Translations under genes and position numbers: made by a program | The notes under the pieces: model-generated | Databases searched by the model: none | Told to the model about the DNA's origin: nothing | The model's input: only the letters and a program-made list of their open reading frames with translations | DNA from: Arthrobacter humicola | GTDB taxonomy: Bacteria; Actinomycetota; Actinomycetes; Actinomycetales; Micrococcaceae | DNA length: 64,000 nucleotides | Assembly: GCF_022803015.1 (NCBI RefSeq) | Contig: NZ_JAFKON010000003.1 | Coordinates: 62,001-126,000 of the forward strand | Reading direction: 5' to 3' | In this document: piece by piece, positions 15,521 to 24,827 of the stretch | How positions within the stretch are numbered: the stretch's first letter is position 1 | Layout of the letters: each line of letters starts with the position of its first letter

Positions 15521-17581
15521 ATGTCCAATCTCAGAGTCGCCGTCGACGTCGGAGGCACATTTACTGACGTCTGCATTTTCGATGAAGAAACACAACGCAT
15601 GCGTGTCACCAAGGTCCCATCGACACCCGCTGACCCCATGCTGGCGATATTGAGCGGGGTGGAACGTGCCGAGATCAATCTGGCGGACGTGTCGCTGTTC
15701 TCACACGGCACCACGGTAGCAACGAACGCCCTGATTACCCGGAACTTTCCCCCCGCAGCCATGGTTACGACAAAGGGGTTCAGGGACGTCATCGAGATCC
15801 GGGACGGGACGAAAGACGACCTTTGGGACGCTTACAACGACGTAACCGGTCCCTACATCCGCCGCCGCGACAGGTTCGAGGTGACCGAGCGTATTGACTA
15901 CGCCGGCAACATCGTCACTCCCCTGGACGAAGAGGAAGCCCGCCGTCTGGCCGCGGTGCTCCGTAAGCGCGGCGTCACAACCATCGCCGTCTGCTTCATC
16001 AACTCCTACGCCAACGCCGAGCACGAAATCCGGATGCGGAAAATCCTGGAAGAGGAACTTCCGGAAGCCACGGTCTCCACCTCGGCCGAGATCCTGCCCG
16101 AAATCTTCGAGCACGACCGATTCAACACCGCCGTCTCCAACGCCGTGCTGGGACCCCTGGTGTCCGGCTACGTCAGCCGCCTCGCCGATGAGCTCAAAAC
16201 CGGCGGTTACGACGGCGACCTCCTGCTCTTGCACTCCGGCGGTGGTTCCATGACCCCGCGCATGGTCAAACGCTACCCGGTGCGCCTCGCAGCGTCCGGA
16301 ATCGCAGCCGGCGCCATCGCGGCGAAGCACATCGCCCAGCAGTGTGGCTTTGAAAACGCCGTGAGCTTGGACATGGGCGGCACGTCTACCGATATTGCCC
16401 TGGTCTCCGACGGTGAGCTCCGCATCACCAAGGAATGGCAGGTTGAATACGGCCACCCCATCGTCTTTCCCAGCATCGAGGTTCTCACCATCGGCGCCGG
16501 CGGCGGCTCGATTGCGCACATTGACATTGCCGGTTCGCTGCGCAACGGCCCGCAGTCCGCGGGTGCCGATCCGGGACCCGCCTGCTACAACATGGGCGGC
16601 GAAGAGCCGACCAACTGCGACGCCAACGTGGTCCTGAACAGGCTGGGATCCACCCTGGCCGGCGGCGCGAAGACGCTGGACCGCGGGCTCTCGCAGGCGG
16701 TGATCAAGCGTGCCATCGCTGCACCGCTGGACATGAGCGAAGAGGAGGCCGCCCACGCTATCCTCCAAGTCGCGAACGCCAACATGGCTGACGCCGTCCG
16801 CCTGATCTCCATCCGCCGCGGCTATGACCCCCGCGACTTCGCGCTGCTCGCCTTCGGTGGCGCGGGCGCCCTGCACGGCGTAGAGGTTGCCAGGGAACTG
16901 AACATTCCCACCGTCGTCGTACCGCCCAACCCCGGCGTCACGTCCGCACTGGGCTGCCTCCTGGTGGATATCAGGCACGATCTGTCCGCGATGTACACGG
17001 CCGTTGCCGCCGTCGCCGATCCGGAAGACCTGGAGAGCAAGTACAAGGCCCTCGAAACGGAGGCCACCGCCCGGCTCCGCCACGAAGGCGTATCCGCGGA
17101 GAATTCGATCCTGCAGCGGATCATCTCCATGCGCTACCAGGGACAGTGGCGTTCGCTGGCCGTGAATATGGGAACCGGCGACGGTGCTCTGGAAGAAGCC
17201 ATCCAGAGCTTCCACCAGCAGCACGAGCGCGAATTTGCATTCCGCCAGGATGACCAGCCCGTGGAAATCTACCAGCTGCAGCTCTCCGCTGTCGGCAAGA
17301 CGCCCAAGCCCTCCTTCGCTCCGGCCACGGAATGGGTCTCCGAGCCTGGCGAGCCCGATTCGGTCCGGCCGGTGTACTTCGGTGAGGACGGCTGGGTCGA
17401 TACGCCCGTCTACGACCGCACCAAGCTCGGTGCCGGCGCGACGTTCCAAGGTCCCGCCATCGTCGACCAGCTTGACTCCACGACGGTCGTGCCCCCGCGC
17501 ACCACCGCCGAAATCGACGAGTGGCTCAACATCCGGATCCACCTCACAGAGTTCAAAGACGAGCAGGAAGCCCAATCATGA
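15521..17581 (+). CDS. hyuA: Hydantoinase/oxoprolinase family protein, subunit A
   Basis: This 686-aa protein opens with the actin-like ATPase phosphate loop AVDVGGTFTDV (residues 7-17). It contains the family blocks FSHGTTVATNALI, SLDMGGTSTDIALVSDG, IGAGGGSIAHID, ADPGPACYNMGG and LLAFGGAGALHG. The HyuA/HyuB pair forms an ATP-dependent amidohydrolase. Known members cleave 5-oxoproline, N-methylhydantoin or hydantoins, and related pairs carboxylate ketones. GGAGGAAA precedes ATG 15521. The hyuB start overlaps the stop (ATGA). The nearby NCS1 permease and PucR regulator favour a cyclic ureide or imide such as N-methylhydantoin, but this is inference. Confidence 0.88.
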   Translation: MSNLRVAVDVGGTFTDVCIFDEETQRMRVTKVPSTPADPMLAILSGVERAEINLADVSLFSHGTTVATNALITRNFPPAAMVTTKGFRDVIEIRDGTKDDLWDAYNDVTGPYIRRRDRFEVTERIDYAGNIVTPLDEEEARRLAAVLRKRGVTTIAVCFINSYANAEHEIRMRKILEEELPEATVSTSAEILPEIFEHDRFNTAVSNAVLGPLVSGYVSRLADELKTGGYDGDLLLLHSGGGSMTPRMVKRYPVRLAASGIAAGAIAAKHIAQQCGFENAVSLDMGGTSTDIALVSDGELRITKEWQVEYGHPIVFPSIEVLTIGAGGGSIAHIDIAGSLRNGPQSAGADPGPACYNMGGEEPTNCDANVVLNRLGSTLAGGAKTLDRGLSQAVIKRAIAAPLDMSEEEAAHAILQVANANMADAVRLISIRRGYDPRDFALLAFGGAGALHGVEVARELNIPTVVVPPNPGVTSALGCLLVDIRHDLSAMYTAVAAVADPEDLESKYKALETEATARLRHEGVSAENSILQRIISMRYQGQWRSLAVNMGTGDGALEEAIQSFHQQHEREFAFRQDDQPVEIYQLQLSAVGKTPKPSFAPATEWVSEPGEPDSVRPVYFGEDGWVDTPVYDRTKLGAGATFQGPAIVDQLDSTTVVPPRTTAEIDEWLNIRIHLTEFKDEQEAQS

Positions 17582-19584
17582 CCGACGTGATCACCATTCC
17601 AGATCTCCATGTTGCCCACACCGATGCACGGCAGGCATCAGGCCTTGACCCCGTGACGTTCGAGGTGCTGAAAAACGCCTTCGTCACCAGCGTCGACCTG
17701 ATGAGCGAGCAGATTCTCCGGACCTGCTATTCCTTCGTCATTTACTCCCGCGACTTCTCCTCCGCTCTCTGTGACGCGAATGGAAACACCGTCATGCAGG
17801 GCAGCGGCGACATTGCCGTCCACGTCGGTACCCTGCACTTCCAGTGCAAGGCCGTCATCGAAGAATTCGGCAAAGACATTCATCCGGGGGACGTGTTCGC
17901 CATCAACGACCCGTACCGGGGCGGCACACACTTCAACGACGTTAGCTTCATTCGGCCGATCTTCTCCGACGGTGAGGTGATCGCCTTCGCCCAGAACAAG
18001 GGCCACTGGGCTGACATTGGCGGCAACGTTCCGGGTTCATTCGATGTCAACGCCAAGGAACATTTCGGCGAAGGCCTGCGGATCACTCCCGTGCGGATCT
18101 GGAGCAAGGGTGTCTTCCTTCACGACGTCGCCCAGCTCCTGGTGTCGAACACTCGGGCACCGCGCCAGGCGATGGGTGACCTCCAGGCCCAGTCAGAAGC
18201 GACTGCCGTGTGCGAGCGTGAAGTCCTCCGCCTGGTGGACAAATACTCCAAATCGACGGTCGTCGCCGCGATGCAGGAAACCCAAGACTACGTTGAACGG
18301 ATCGTCCTGCGCCGCCTGGAATCCCTGCCGCAGGGAGTTTGGGAGACCACCGATTACATCGACTTCGATCCGGGCAAGGGCGAGGGCCTGGTGCCCATCA
18401 AGATCAAGCTGACGCTGGACGGCAAGGGCATCCACTACGACCTGACCGGTTCCGCACCCGCAGTCGAAACCTTCCTTAACTCCGGCTACGGCACCACCCA
18501 CTCTGCCATCTACGCCGGCACCAAGACGTTCTTCCCGGACGTTCCTCTGAATTCCGGTTTCTACGCCGCCGTCGATGCGGAAATCGGGCCGGAGGGGACC
18601 GTGGTCAATGCCGGGTGGCCCTTCGCGGTCACCGGGTTCTGCTCCGGTCCCTACGAAAAGCTGATGAACGGAATCTTCGAGCTGTGGTCCCAGATCATGC
18701 CCGAGCGCGCCATGGCATGTGCGTTCAACCTCGAATACCTCCTGGTGGGTGGCCGCGACGGCCGCACCGACGATGACCCCTACTTCATGTGGTACGACTG
18801 GATGGCCGGCGGCTGGGGTGGTCGAGCCTCCAAAGACGGGGCCAGCGCCACCGCTCCGGTCTTCGGTCCCGGTTTGGCCGTCCAGCCCATCGAGGGCCAG
18901 GAGCGGCTCTCACCCGTCCTGACCACCGTTCACCAGATCGGCACCGACTCCGGCGGGCCCGGTAGATTCCGAGGCGGCCTCGGCATCGAAAAGGGCGGCA
19001 CTCTGGTCGACGCGACGAAGACCGTGATGAGCTACTGTTGCGACCGTGCACGCTCCATCACTTGGGGTATCGAAGGCGGCCTGCCATCCATCCCGCACGG
19101 TGTCTGGATGAACAAGGGCACCGATCAGGAAAAGTTCCTCGGGTCCAATTTCTCAGCCGTTCCGCTGCACTCCGGCGACTCATTCACACGCCCGTCCGCC
19201 GGTGGGGGCGGCTACGGCGATCCCCTGGAACGCCCCGTCGACGAAGTCCTCGAAGACGTTATCGACGAGTACGTGTCGATCGAACGGGCAGCGAAGGACT
19301 ACGGCGTCATCATCCGCGAAATCGACCGCGAACTGGACCAGTTCGAGATCGACCACGCAGCCAGCAACGAGCTGCGCCAGCAGATCCGCACCGACCGCCC
19401 CGGCTGGCTGACCGCCGATCCGGTCGACGTGGCTGCGAAGTACCGCGCCGGAGAGGTGGACATGCTCGACGTGATCCGCCGCCACGGCGTGATTCTGGAT
19501 TGGGGCACCGGGGAGCTTTTCCCCGAGACCACCTCGGAGTTTCGCAAGAGCATGGAGAAGCGCTCCTCGTCCCATTGGCACTAA
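17578..19584 (+). CDS. hyuB: Hydantoinase/oxoprolinase family protein, subunit B
   Basis: This 668-aa partner of HyuA has the typical order LDPVTFEVLKNAFVTSVDLM near the N-terminus, then CYSFVIYSRDFSSALCD, HVGTLHFQCKAVI, NDPYRGGTHFNDV and FPDVPLNSGFYAAVDAEI. The C-terminal Gly-rich block SAGGGGYGDPLERP is also present. The ATG at 17578 overlaps the hyuA stop, so translation is coupled. A large hairpin after the stop ends the two-gene operon. The subunit completes the amidase active site in characterised pairs. Length and motifs are complete. Confidence 0.88.
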   Translation: MTDVITIPDLHVAHTDARQASGLDPVTFEVLKNAFVTSVDLMSEQILRTCYSFVIYSRDFSSALCDANGNTVMQGSGDIAVHVGTLHFQCKAVIEEFGKDIHPGDVFAINDPYRGGTHFNDVSFIRPIFSDGEVIAFAQNKGHWADIGGNVPGSFDVNAKEHFGEGLRITPVRIWSKGVFLHDVAQLLVSNTRAPRQAMGDLQAQSEATAVCEREVLRLVDKYSKSTVVAAMQETQDYVERIVLRRLESLPQGVWETTDYIDFDPGKGEGLVPIKIKLTLDGKGIHYDLTGSAPAVETFLNSGYGTTHSAIYAGTKTFFPDVPLNSGFYAAVDAEIGPEGTVVNAGWPFAVTGFCSGPYEKLMNGIFELWSQIMPERAMACAFNLEYLLVGGRDGRTDDDPYFMWYDWMAGGWGGRASKDGASATAPVFGPGLAVQPIEGQERLSPVLTTVHQIGTDSGGPGRFRGGLGIEKGGTLVDATKTVMSYCCDRARSITWGIEGGLPSIPHGVWMNKGTDQEKFLGSNFSAVPLHSGDSFTRPSAGGGGYGDPLERPVDEVLEDVIDEYVSIERAAKDYGVIIREIDRELDQFEIDHAASNELRQQIRTDRPGWLTADPVDVAAKYRAGEVDMLDVIRRHGVILDWGTGELFPETTSEFRKSMEKRSSSHWH

Positions 19585-19603
19585 GCGCATTCTGACCCAC
19601 AAC

Positions 19604-19636
19604 GGGCCCGCCGACGCTGATCGCATCGGCGGGCCC
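19604..19636 (+). terminator. Terminator after hyuB
   Basis: GGGCCCGCCGA (19604-19614) and TCGGCGGGCCC (19626-19636) form an 11-bp perfect stem, 20 bases after the hyuB stop. Confidence 0.8.
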
Positions 19637-19802
19637 GGCACCTCGTTGTCCTGCAATCGCAATGGATCCGTGACCAGGGCAGGGAAAGTACCCAGTTTTT
19701 GCAGGAAGCGAACCCCGGCTCGAACCCCGCGTACCAAAGCCAGGTGCTGCTCCTCGAGCGTTCCGAGGCTAAGCCTCACCCTCCCTAGCTACTTCAACTG
19801 CT

Positions 19803-21167
19803 GTGAAAGGTGCGAAATTGTCGTACTCAATCTATGTCCTACCAGCAAGTATGCGTGCCGGAAGATGGTCCCTAACGATGGCTTGGTGGGCGGTGTTCTC
19901 CGCCATGTTCTGGATATACGTCGCCGTCGCTTCAGCAGGAGCAGTCGGCGTCGTGAACACCCTCATCGGAATGGCGCTAACCGTTGTCACCTACGGTGCC
20001 ATCAACAAGGTTCTCTCACGCTATGCGGCGCGGACAGGGCTCACAGTCAGCCTCTTCTCCCGTACCCTTTTCGGACTCGTCGGTTCCGCGCTGGCGTCTC
20101 TGATATTCGCAGCCACGGCCATTTACTATGCGGTGTTCGAAGGATCCATCATTGCCGTCGCGTTCCACGAGTTCTTCGGTGGGAGCATCCTCATTTGGTA
20201 TGCCGTGGTGGTTATCTACGCCATTCCCCTGGCCTTGGGTGGCGTGCAGAACTGGCTGGACAAACTCAACGGTGTCCTCCTCCCGCTTTATGTTGCCGGC
20301 CTGATCGCAGTGGTCGTCGCGGCCACCCTTATCAGGGGCGTCCCTACGGACTGGATTGGCCAGGCCGCCGTCTCGTCGGCGCTGCCGGGCTGGCTGACGT
20401 CGTACCTTATCTACATGGGCGTCTACATCATGATGATGTATACCTTCGACTATGCCAGGATGGGACGTCAGCAGGACGAGAAGTTCCTGGGAACCGTGAC
20501 ATTCGGCTGGGTTTTCTACGCATTCACGTTCGGGCTGAACGGGCTGGTTGGCATTTACATCATGAGCGCATGGCGCATTGAAGCCTCGGAAACAGGCGTC
20601 GTGCAGGCGTTTATCTCATCGCTGGGACTGGTTGGCCTCCTTGTCATCCTCATTTCACAGACGCGCATCAACACGGCAAACTACTACCTCGCATCGGAAA
20701 ATCTGTCGGCCTTTGCCAGCCGGGTATTCAGGCTGGACCTGCCTCGCTTTGTCTGGGTCATCGTGACCGGGGCCCTGGCCTTCTTGCTCATGCTCACGGA
20801 TGTTTTGAGTTACCTCCTCAAGGCGCTGGCGTGGCAGGGCGTCTTTGTCACCGCCTGGGTGGCCATCGCACTGGTATTCATTGGCCTGAACTGGAAAGCG
20901 CAGGATAAGGTCCCCGATATCCGGCCGGCCAATCTCAAGGGAATCAGCCCCGGGGCAGTAGCCTGGGTGTTTGCTTCAGCAGTGGGAATTGCACTCACCG
21001 AACAGACGGCGTGGCCGGTAGTTTCCCAACTCACTCCCCTGATCACCATGGCCCTGGCGGCGGGCGTGTACTACGGCGCCTACAAACTCTCACCGCCGCG
21101 TTTGATCAGTTCCGAACAGACCATCGACCCGGCCGATGAAGAGCTTGATCCTGCCCTCACACATTAG
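19803..21167 (+). CDS. NCS1-family permease (cytosine/hydantoin type)
   Basis: This 454-aa protein has about twelve hydrophobic spans. It carries RAGRWSLTMAWWAVFSAMFW in the first membrane region, YVLPASM before it, and TRINTANYYLASENL in the TM8-9 region, where NCS1 transporters bind substrate. The family includes CodB and the Arthrobacter-group hydantoin transporter Mhp1. The position after hyuAB suggests uptake of their substrate, although a terminator separates them. GTG 19803 is the furthest upstream start in frame, but no ribosome binding site precedes it and the cytoplasmic N-terminus is shorter than usual. The true start is therefore uncertain. Confidence 0.8.
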   Translation: MKGAKLSYSIYVLPASMRAGRWSLTMAWWAVFSAMFWIYVAVASAGAVGVVNTLIGMALTVVTYGAINKVLSRYAARTGLTVSLFSRTLFGLVGSALASLIFAATAIYYAVFEGSIIAVAFHEFFGGSILIWYAVVVIYAIPLALGGVQNWLDKLNGVLLPLYVAGLIAVVVAATLIRGVPTDWIGQAAVSSALPGWLTSYLIYMGVYIMMMYTFDYARMGRQQDEKFLGTVTFGWVFYAFTFGLNGLVGIYIMSAWRIEASETGVVQAFISSLGLVGLLVILISQTRINTANYYLASENLSAFASRVFRLDLPRFVWVIVTGALAFLLMLTDVLSYLLKALAWQGVFVTAWVAIALVFIGLNWKAQDKVPDIRPANLKGISPGAVAWVFASAVGIALTEQTAWPVVSQLTPLITMALAAGVYYGAYKLSPPRLISSEQTIDPADEELDPALTH

Positions 21168-21188
21168 ATATGAAGGGCCTTGAACTCG

Positions 21189-21220
21189 GCGGGTCCGGCA
21201 GTTTTCGCTGCCGGACCCGC
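21189..21220 (+). terminator. Terminator after the NCS1 permease
   Basis: GCGGGTCCGGCAG (21189-21201) and CTGCCGGACCCGC (21208-21220) form a 13-bp perfect stem with a 6-base loop, 21 bases after the stop. Confidence 0.85.
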
Positions 21221-21418
21221 GTCAGGGAGAAAACTACGGACTTTCTCCACGGTGCTGTCGGGTCCGAGTGTCTTTGGGCATATGATCATCGCGCCTTCCA
21301 CATGGAGCGGATCAATTGCTTCAGACACCGAGGACCACACGGAGAACGCGTAGCGGACTCCCGATGTGTGAACTGGCGCCTTAGTAGGGATCGATTTTTG
21401 AGTTACCCTCGAGCGGTC

Positions 21419-21928
21419 CTAGAGGAATCGGATCATGCGCGTGTTGCCTAGGGTGTTGGGCTTCACGCGGGCGAGGTCCAGGAACTCCGCAACGCCTTCG
21501 TCGTGTGAGCGAAGGAGTTCCGAGTACACCACCGGGTCCACAGCGGACTGGTCTGCCATAACCTCGAAGTTGTGGCCCTTGAAGAAGTCCACCTCGAAGG
21601 TGAGGCAGAAAACGCGGGCCACACCCAATGCGCGGGCCTCTTCGAGCAGGTTCTCCAGCAGCACATGCCCCACGCCTTTGCCGCGCCAATCTTTGGAAGC
21701 TGCCAAGGTACGGACCTCTGCTAGGTCCTCCCACATGACGTGCAGTGCGCCGCAGCCGATGACCTCGCAATCGCTGGACTCGGCGATCTGGAACTCCTGC
21801 AGGCTCTCGTAATAAGCCACGGACTCCTTCGCCATTAGAATCCGCTGTTCGGCCAAGGGCGCCACCAACTTCTTGATGGCGGACACGTCGCTGGTGCGGG
21901 CACGCCGGATGTGGAAGGAGTCAGTCAC
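21419..21928 (-). CDS. argA: Amino-acid N-acetyltransferase (N-acetylglutamate synthase, Rv2747 type)
   Basis: This GNAT protein of about 169 aa matches the short actinobacterial N-acetylglutamate synthase along its whole length: IRRARTSDVSAIKKLV, QEFQIAE, VIGCGALHVMWEDLAEVRTLA, the acetyl-CoA loop DWRGKGVGHVLLE, RVFCLTFEVDFFKGHNF and VAEFLDLARVKPNTLGNTRM. It would acetylate glutamate (possibly glutamine) with acetyl-CoA in the first step of arginine synthesis. GTG 21928 is preferred because AGGA lies 8 bases upstream; ATG 21949 would add seven residues. It stands alone, convergent with the permease. Confidence 0.87.
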   Translation of the reverse strand: MTDSFHIRRARTSDVSAIKKLVAPLAEQRILMAKESVAYYESLQEFQIAESSDCEVIGCGALHVMWEDLAEVRTLAASKDWRGKGVGHVLLENLLEEARALGVARVFCLTFEVDFFKGHNFEVMADQSAVDPVVYSELLRSHDEGVAEFLDLARVKPNTLGNTRMIRFL

Positions 21929-21988
21929 AGGGCTAATCCTACGGGCCATGCCTGAGCTGTTTCGGGCGATTTGTACAGCCAGAGGCTC

Positions 21989-22049
21989 ATGTTTTGACGA
22001 ACTGTATGGTGACTTGTTTCAAGTGCCATCCCTACCATCGTGGGATAGC
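21989..22049 (+). repeat. Dispersed 60-bp element, copy A
   Basis: This stretch matches copy B at 26534-26593. The first 31 bases agree at 28 positions (core TTTTGACGAACTGTA, then GGTGACT), and both end in a CCCTAC-ATC-GGGA-AGC block able to fold weakly. It lies 190 bases upstream of the YdeP/FdhF-like gene, in the same orientation as copy B. Confidence 0.65.
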
Positions 22050-22242
22050 TGCGCGCCGTTCTGCAGGGAACTCTAAACCATGCTGGTTAAGGGCGTCCGC
22101 AGCCTCAGCGCAGACACGTTCGCCGAACCTTCTCGCTCACTTCTCGACAGGCTTTCCGGCCCCGCGCATCACATAAGGGGCAGTCGCGAAGTACCAAAAG
22201 CAGTGCCGCTCAGTGGTGTTGCGCAAAGAAAGGTAGACAGTG

Positions 22243-24585
22243 ATGTTCGGTAGGCAGCCCGCACCCGTTGCAGATATCAACGAGGAGGAGCTCTCGGTCC
22301 ACAAGCCCAAAACCGAGGCGGCCGGGGTTAAGGCGGTGATGGTGGCGCTGGAGCGCGCCGTGGCCCAGGCCGGGGTGTCCCGGACGGCCCAGTCGCTGCT
22401 GCGGCTGAACCAGCGCGGCGGCTTCGACTGTCCGGGCTGCGCGTGGCCGGAATCGGACAAGAAGCGCAAGGCGGCCGAGTTCTGCGAGAACGGCGCGAAG
22501 GCGGTGGCGGAGGAGAACACCCTGCGCACGGTCGGGGCGGGGTTCTGGGCGAAGCATTCCATCGCGGAGCTGAGGGGGAAGACCGAGTACTGGCTGGGCA
22601 ACCAGGGCCGGCTCAGTGAGCCCGTGGTGATCCGCGAAGGCGAAACGCACTATTCGCCGATTTCCTGGGCGGACGCGTTCGGTCTGATCGGCGGGCACAT
22701 GCGGGCCTCAACCCCTGACCGCTGCGTCTTTTACACCTCGGGGCGTACGGCCAACGAGACGGCGTTCATGTACCAGCTGTTCGCCCGGGCCCTGGGCACC
22801 AACAACCTGCCGGACTGCTCAAACATGTGCCACGAGTCCTCGGGTTCGGCGCTGAATCCGACCATCGGGATCGGCAAGGGCACCGTGTCCCTGGACGATA
22901 TCCACGACGCGGAACTGATTTTTGTGGTCGGGCAGAATCCCGGCACCAACCATCCCCGGATGCTCTCAGCGCTCAAGGAATGCAAGGACAACGGCGGCAA
23001 GGTGGTGGCGGTGAACCCGCTGCCCGAGGCCGGGCTGTTCAACTTCAGGGACCCGCAGACCGTTTCGGGTGTGGTGGGCGGCGGCACGCCGCTGGCCGAC
23101 GAGTACCTGCAGATCAAGGTGGGCGGTGACCTGGCACTGTTCCAGGCCCTCGGCCACCTGCTCCTGGCGGAGGAGGAACGGAACCCCGGCACTGTCGTCG
23201 ACCGCTCCTTCATCGACGCGCAGACGGACGGCTTCGACGCGTACCGCGACGCCCGCAAGGCGCTGGACTGGGACGAAATCGAGAAGGCCACCGGCCTGGC
23301 CCGGACGCAGATCGAGGACGTCGCCGGAATGCTGATCCGGTCCAAGGCCACGATCTTCTGTTGGGCCCTTGGCGTGACGCAGCAGCCGCACTCGGTGGAC
23401 ACCATCAAGGAAATGGTCAACGTCCTGCTCCTGCAGGGCAACTTCGGCAAGCCCGGGGCCGGGGCCTGCCCGGTCCGCGGGCACTCCAACGTCCAGGGTG
23501 ACCGGACCATGGGCATCTGGGAGAAGCCAAAGGAATGGCTCCTGGAGGCCCTCGACAAGGAATTTGGAATCCAGTCCCCGCGCGGCCACGGCGTTGACGC
23601 CGTGGAGGCCATGGAGGCCTTCGAACGCGACGACGTGGACGTCTTTGTGTCGATGGGCGGCAACTTCTCGCTGGCCTGCTCCGACACGGAGATGCTGGAG
23701 GCGAGGATGCAGCGGATCGGCCTGACCGTGCACGTGTCCACCAAGCCGAACCGTTCCCACGTGGTGCACGGGCGCACCTCGCTGATCCTGCCCACGCTGG
23801 GACGGACGGACAAGGATGACAAGCACCCGGGCGGCGCCCAGTTCCTGTCCGTGGAGGATTCCATGTCCGTGGTCCACTCCACCCGGGGCAGACTCCGGCC
23901 GGTCTCCGAGCACCTCCTGGCCGAACCGGTAATCGTCGCCCGGATGGCAGATGCCACCTTCGGCGAGGACCACCCGGTCAACTGGAAGGCCATGGCTGCG
24001 GACTATGACGTGGTCCGGGACCACATCTCCCGCGTCATCCCGGGTTTCCAGGACTTCAACACCCGGGTCCGGACCAGGAACGGCTTTGTGCTGCCCAACC
24101 CGCCGCGCGACACCCGGTCCTTCAAAACGGACATCGGCCGGGGACGCTTCACGGTCAGCCCGCTGGAATACCTGACTCCGCCGGACGGCCACCTGGTGCT
24201 CCAAACCATCCGCAGCCACGACCAGTACAACACCACGTTCTACGGCCTGGACGACCGGTACCGCGGGATCTCCGGCGGACGCCGCATGATCCTGATCCAC
24301 CCCGAAGACCTGGCGGAACTGGGTTTCAAGGACCGCGACCTGGTGGACGTGGTCAGCACCTTCCGCGGGCACGACCGGAAAGCGGACAAGTTCCGCCTGG
24401 TGGCCTACCCCACGGCCAAGGGCTGCGCCGCCGCGTACTTCCCCGAAGCCAACGCCCTGGTCCATAAAGAAAACGTGGCCCGCGAATCCAACACCCCCGG
24501 GTTCAAAGCCATGTTCGTCCGCTTCGAACCGCATGCCTCGCTCGCGTCGAGCGAGGCAGTGGCACTGGCGGGCGCGCACGCCTGA
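22243..24585 (+). CDS. FdhF/YdeP-family molybdopterin oxidoreductase
   Basis: This 780-aa protein has the YdeP hallmarks: GGFDCPGCAWPE near residue 67, FYTSGRTANETAFMYQLF, DCSNMCHESSGSALN near the molybdenum site, and GQNPGTNHPRML. Later come PGAGACPVRGHSNVQGDRT and the C-terminal molybdopterin-binding domain with QTIRSHDQYNTTFYG. Relatives are annotated formate dehydrogenase alpha-like, but unlike true FdhF they lack the N-terminal four-cysteine 4Fe-4S motif, and the substrate is not established. AAAGG precedes the tandem GTG-ATG start; ATG 22243 is used. No fdhD or electron-transfer subunit is adjacent. A 61-base element also found at 26534 lies in the leader. Confidence 0.85.
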   Translation: MFGRQPAPVADINEEELSVHKPKTEAAGVKAVMVALERAVAQAGVSRTAQSLLRLNQRGGFDCPGCAWPESDKKRKAAEFCENGAKAVAEENTLRTVGAGFWAKHSIAELRGKTEYWLGNQGRLSEPVVIREGETHYSPISWADAFGLIGGHMRASTPDRCVFYTSGRTANETAFMYQLFARALGTNNLPDCSNMCHESSGSALNPTIGIGKGTVSLDDIHDAELIFVVGQNPGTNHPRMLSALKECKDNGGKVVAVNPLPEAGLFNFRDPQTVSGVVGGGTPLADEYLQIKVGGDLALFQALGHLLLAEEERNPGTVVDRSFIDAQTDGFDAYRDARKALDWDEIEKATGLARTQIEDVAGMLIRSKATIFCWALGVTQQPHSVDTIKEMVNVLLLQGNFGKPGAGACPVRGHSNVQGDRTMGIWEKPKEWLLEALDKEFGIQSPRGHGVDAVEAMEAFERDDVDVFVSMGGNFSLACSDTEMLEARMQRIGLTVHVSTKPNRSHVVHGRTSLILPTLGRTDKDDKHPGGAQFLSVEDSMSVVHSTRGRLRPVSEHLLAEPVIVARMADATFGEDHPVNWKAMAADYDVVRDHISRVIPGFQDFNTRVRTRNGFVLPNPPRDTRSFKTDIGRGRFTVSPLEYLTPPDGHLVLQTIRSHDQYNTTFYGLDDRYRGISGGRRMILIHPEDLAELGFKDRDLVDVVSTFRGHDRKADKFRLVAYPTAKGCAAAYFPEANALVHKENVARESNTPGFKAMFVRFEPHASLASSEAVALAGAHA

Positions 24586-24827
24586 CTCTGCCGTTGATAG
24601 TTCGACGTGGGGACGGATGGAGGTGAAGGATCTAGCTGAACGGGTCCTTCCCTTTTGCCAGGCAAAGATGATCCACTTTTCAGTGGCACCGGAGATCGAA
24701 TCACTCTGCAGGTCTCGGCGGAAGTGGCTGGCAGCCCTGAGAGCTAGTCAAAGCCAACCCTCCGCGGTCGCGCTGAGGTGCAAGGACGTAAAGGGCTAAG
24801 ACGAGTTTGGAGTTGCCCCGACGAACC

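Noticed and set aside
21991..22020. TTGACG in the dispersed element as a -35 box
   Set aside because: Neither copy has a credible -10 hexamer 16-18 bases downstream, so I did not call a promoter.
22966..24579. A 537-codon open frame on the minus strand
   Set aside because: It is the antisense shadow of the molybdoenzyme gene; GC-rich codon bias opens such frames, and it has no motifs. The same applies to the long minus frame at 15701-17575 inside hyuA.
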